A stretch of 64,000 nt of DNA. Source: Cladocopium goreaui. Its lineage: Eukaryota > Sar > Dinophyceae > Suessiales > Symbiodiniaceae. How positions within the stretch are numbered: the first letter of the stretch is position 1; the number at the start of each line of letters is the position of its first letter. Location of the stretch: assembly GCA_947184155.2 (NCBI GenBank), contig CAMXCT020001509.1:12501-76500 (forward strand), in the 5' to 3' direction. The notes under the pieces are model-generated. The model was given only the letters and a program-made list of their open reading frames with translations. It was not told the DNA's origin and did not search any database. This document shows, piece after piece, positions 62,290-64,000 of the stretch. Position numbers and translations under genes: made by a program.

Positions 62290-62529
62290 TCATATGTAGG
62301 TATCTCCAGTTGACGATGTCTGCATCATGTTCTGTTTGAGGTCTCCTCTGTTTTGAGACATTTTGAAACTCAGTCTCAACTTCAACTGTTGTTCAACCAC
62401 CTGATTGCGTTCCATATACTGTGGAGGAGCGTAGCCAGTTAAGCTGAGGCAGGCACCTGCACTCAGGTTTGCAAATCCACTTGCCATCCCGGCGTTTCTC
62501 CATATTTTGAACCTGCCAGTTTCACATTT
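62290..62529 (-). CDS. Candidate terminal exon, unknown gene
   Basis: Acceptor 'GACCAATAAG', then 80 codons including stop at 62290-62292: KCETGRFKIWRNAGMASGFA, NLSAGACLSLTGYAPPQYME, QQLKLRLSFKMSQNRGD. Phase 0, the same phase in which exon 63080-63231 ends. Gly/Ala/Ser-rich middle. Not recognised. Confidence 0.45.
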   Translation of the reverse strand, partial: KCETGRFKIWRNAGMASGFANLSAGACLSLTGYAPPQYMERNQVVEQQLKLRLSFKMSQNRGDLKQNMMQTSSTGDTYI

Positions 62530-63079
62530 CTTATTGGTCCATCCGAACCACCATCCCAACCATGCTTCGATTCCTTCGAATCATTAGGTTAGGCCAAGTC
62601 CAACACGGTTCTCACGCGATTGTGAATTTCACACACCTCAGACTCAGCAAACAAAAACTCGTAAAATCCACAAGAAGCTCTACTTCGGAATTTGTTTCCA
62701 CACTGCCGGAATGAGTCTTGAAAGGCACAAGCTGAGCTCTCTGCGTGGCTTTCATCGCTTCTTTCTGGCTTCTTAGGCCCGGAAGTTCTCAGCCACAGTC
62801 ATCGACTTCAACTAGTTCCAAGAAGTTTTTCTGAAGGAAAGAAAAATGGAACCCAAAATATCACCTGATGCAACACTTGGTGCAGCTTCCAGTCTATTTC
62901 CCACCCTGGTCAAAAACAAGCAAAAAGCATCCCAAAAGTATCCAAAAACTATCCAAAATGTATCCAAAAGCATAAATGCCTCTTACTGAATTATGTGTCC
63001 TATCTGTTGCAAGAAGCGAGGAAAAGGCTCCACAATGCTACAATAGAAACTGTGGATAAACAACTGTGAAACACAAAAC

Positions 63080-63231
63080 CTGACGCGCAACCATCGCAAG
63101 TCCTGCAGCTGTCGGAGGACTTGCAAACCCATCCACGGCCACACCTGTTTCACCAGACACAAAGCCGAGTCCAAAACCAATCAAAGTGCTTAGGTGGTGC
63201 ATTAGATCGCCATCAGAAAGCACGCAAATCA
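63080..63231 (-). CDS. Candidate internal exon, unknown gene
   Basis: Acceptor 'CATGATGTAG', frame ICVLSDGDLMHHLSTLIGFG, then FVSGETGVAVDGFASPPTAA and GLAMVARQ, GT donor (GTTTTG). Gly-rich with two weakly hydrophobic stretches, so a membrane protein is possible. Not recognised. Confidence 0.45.
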
Positions 63232-64000
63232 CTACATCATGCTAGATCCACTTTGCATAGATACAACAGGACTTGTTTGTCAAGTCATGGTTTCCGTGTT
63301 CCCTAGCAATTTTTGAAATGGAGTAGACTCATTTCCTTCATGCTAGCAAACCAAAGTACCAGAGTTTGTTATCGTCATATCCGTCAGATTCTGTCAGCAT
63401 GTTTCTTTGGATGATCCTTTGTTGAGCAAATTTGAAGCGCTACTTCTCCAAAAGGCCCTGCGATTCAGCTACTGCACAACTCTCCACTGTCGTGGCACTG
63501 TCATGGCATTATCATCTTTACGACACAAAGGCTCAAAGGCTATGAAATGCCTCTCAAGTCTTTCAGGATGGCGAAGCTTCTTGTGTACAGCACACATGCG
63601 CATGCCTTGGCATCCGAAGTGTTTCTGGAGTCTCGCATTGCCCTTTCTTCAGAATCCAAGGGTGTTTGGAATCGCGTAGAAAACCTACTGCATACACAGC
63701 TTGGGGAAGGGATGATCTGCAGGGATGTGGTTCTTAGAGGAGGATCGCAAGAATTCTTGTGATGGCAAGGAAAAAATTGATTCAGCATATGAAGGAAATG
63801 GAAGGTAAACAGGACAGTAGGGCCAAATGCGGTTGCAAGATTTTGACCACTTTTCCTCCTGGACCCTGACAAGGCAGCGACAAGGCTGTGAAGCAGCGAG
63901 GATTCCGAGAAGACTAACAACAACACAAGAATTATTAAGAAATGTAGATGCAACAAGACACGGCAGTGCTGCACCTAAGCGTTTTCCGCCACCTGCATAG
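63232..64000. other. No confident gene
   Basis: Frames at 63547-63762 (plus) and 63540-63974 (minus) are both open. On minus, a Leu-rich piece near 63820-63880 (LVAALSGSRRKSGQNLATAF) follows an acceptor-like CTTCACAG but is isolated. Confidence 0.4.

Noticed and set aside
62400-62530. Resemblance of NAGMASGFANLSAGACLSLTG to the proteolipid (c-type) subunit of V-ATPases
   Set aside because: Only a Gly/Ala pattern; the conserved acidic residue and the flanking helix are not present.

Overview
This is a nuclear fragment from a dinoflagellate, most likely a member of the Symbiodiniaceae. The evidence is: many very short exons; introns that use GC or GA as well as GT at the 5' splice site; a plastid cytochrome c-biogenesis gene in the nucleus; a 15-base piece of the dinoflagellate spliced leader; dispersed repeat families I recall from Symbiodinium-type assemblies; and a very high load of micro- and minisatellites. 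Bacterial-style operons, promoters and terminators are absent. Two N runs (1308-1877 and 15127-15226) are assembly gaps.

Almost all gene evidence lies on the minus strand, as expected of unidirectional dinoflagellate gene arrays. From high to low coordinates the minus-strand genes are: an unknown gene (exons 63080-63231 and 62290-62529); an unknown gene (exons between 61345 and 60497); a GNAT N-acetyltransferase (59708-58889); a degenerate retroelement (about 55.9-47.2 kb); a HEAT-repeat gene with about one repeat half per exon (about 41.9-34.4 kb); a multi-exon gene with a Ser/Arg-rich exon (22.5-19.6 kb); a gene built from beta-rich 'VGIVEM' modules (12.3-10.6 kb); plastid Ccs1/ResB (9.66-6.96 kb); and isolated exons down to base 1. 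A few plus-strand exons (31.1, 45.1-45.7 and 60.0 kb) are weaker.

The most interesting object is the retroelement. Read on the minus strand it encodes a small membrane ORF, a Gag-like ORF, a second Gag-like ORF with a Cys/His cluster, a C5-cytosine-methyltransferase-like domain followed by a DUF4326-like domain, then reverse transcriptase and RNase H. Several frameshifts, three of them at homopolymers, break it. Its 3' side carries a repeat-unique-repeat structure, and the unique part contains a spliced-leader relic.

The rest is repeat. Two inverted copies of a roughly 1-kb composite minisatellite element lie 35 kb apart, one inside a Ccs1 intron. A large GAGACAA-rich minisatellite fills 23.6-29.2 kb. 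Triplet, tetra- and pentanucleotide arrays fill 14.7-15.7, 17.9-18.9 and 36-39 kb. Long open frames inside these arrays are a result of their repeat period and are not annotated as genes. Exon boundaries below were set by eye from reading frame, splice signals and phase; no protein was confirmed by search.
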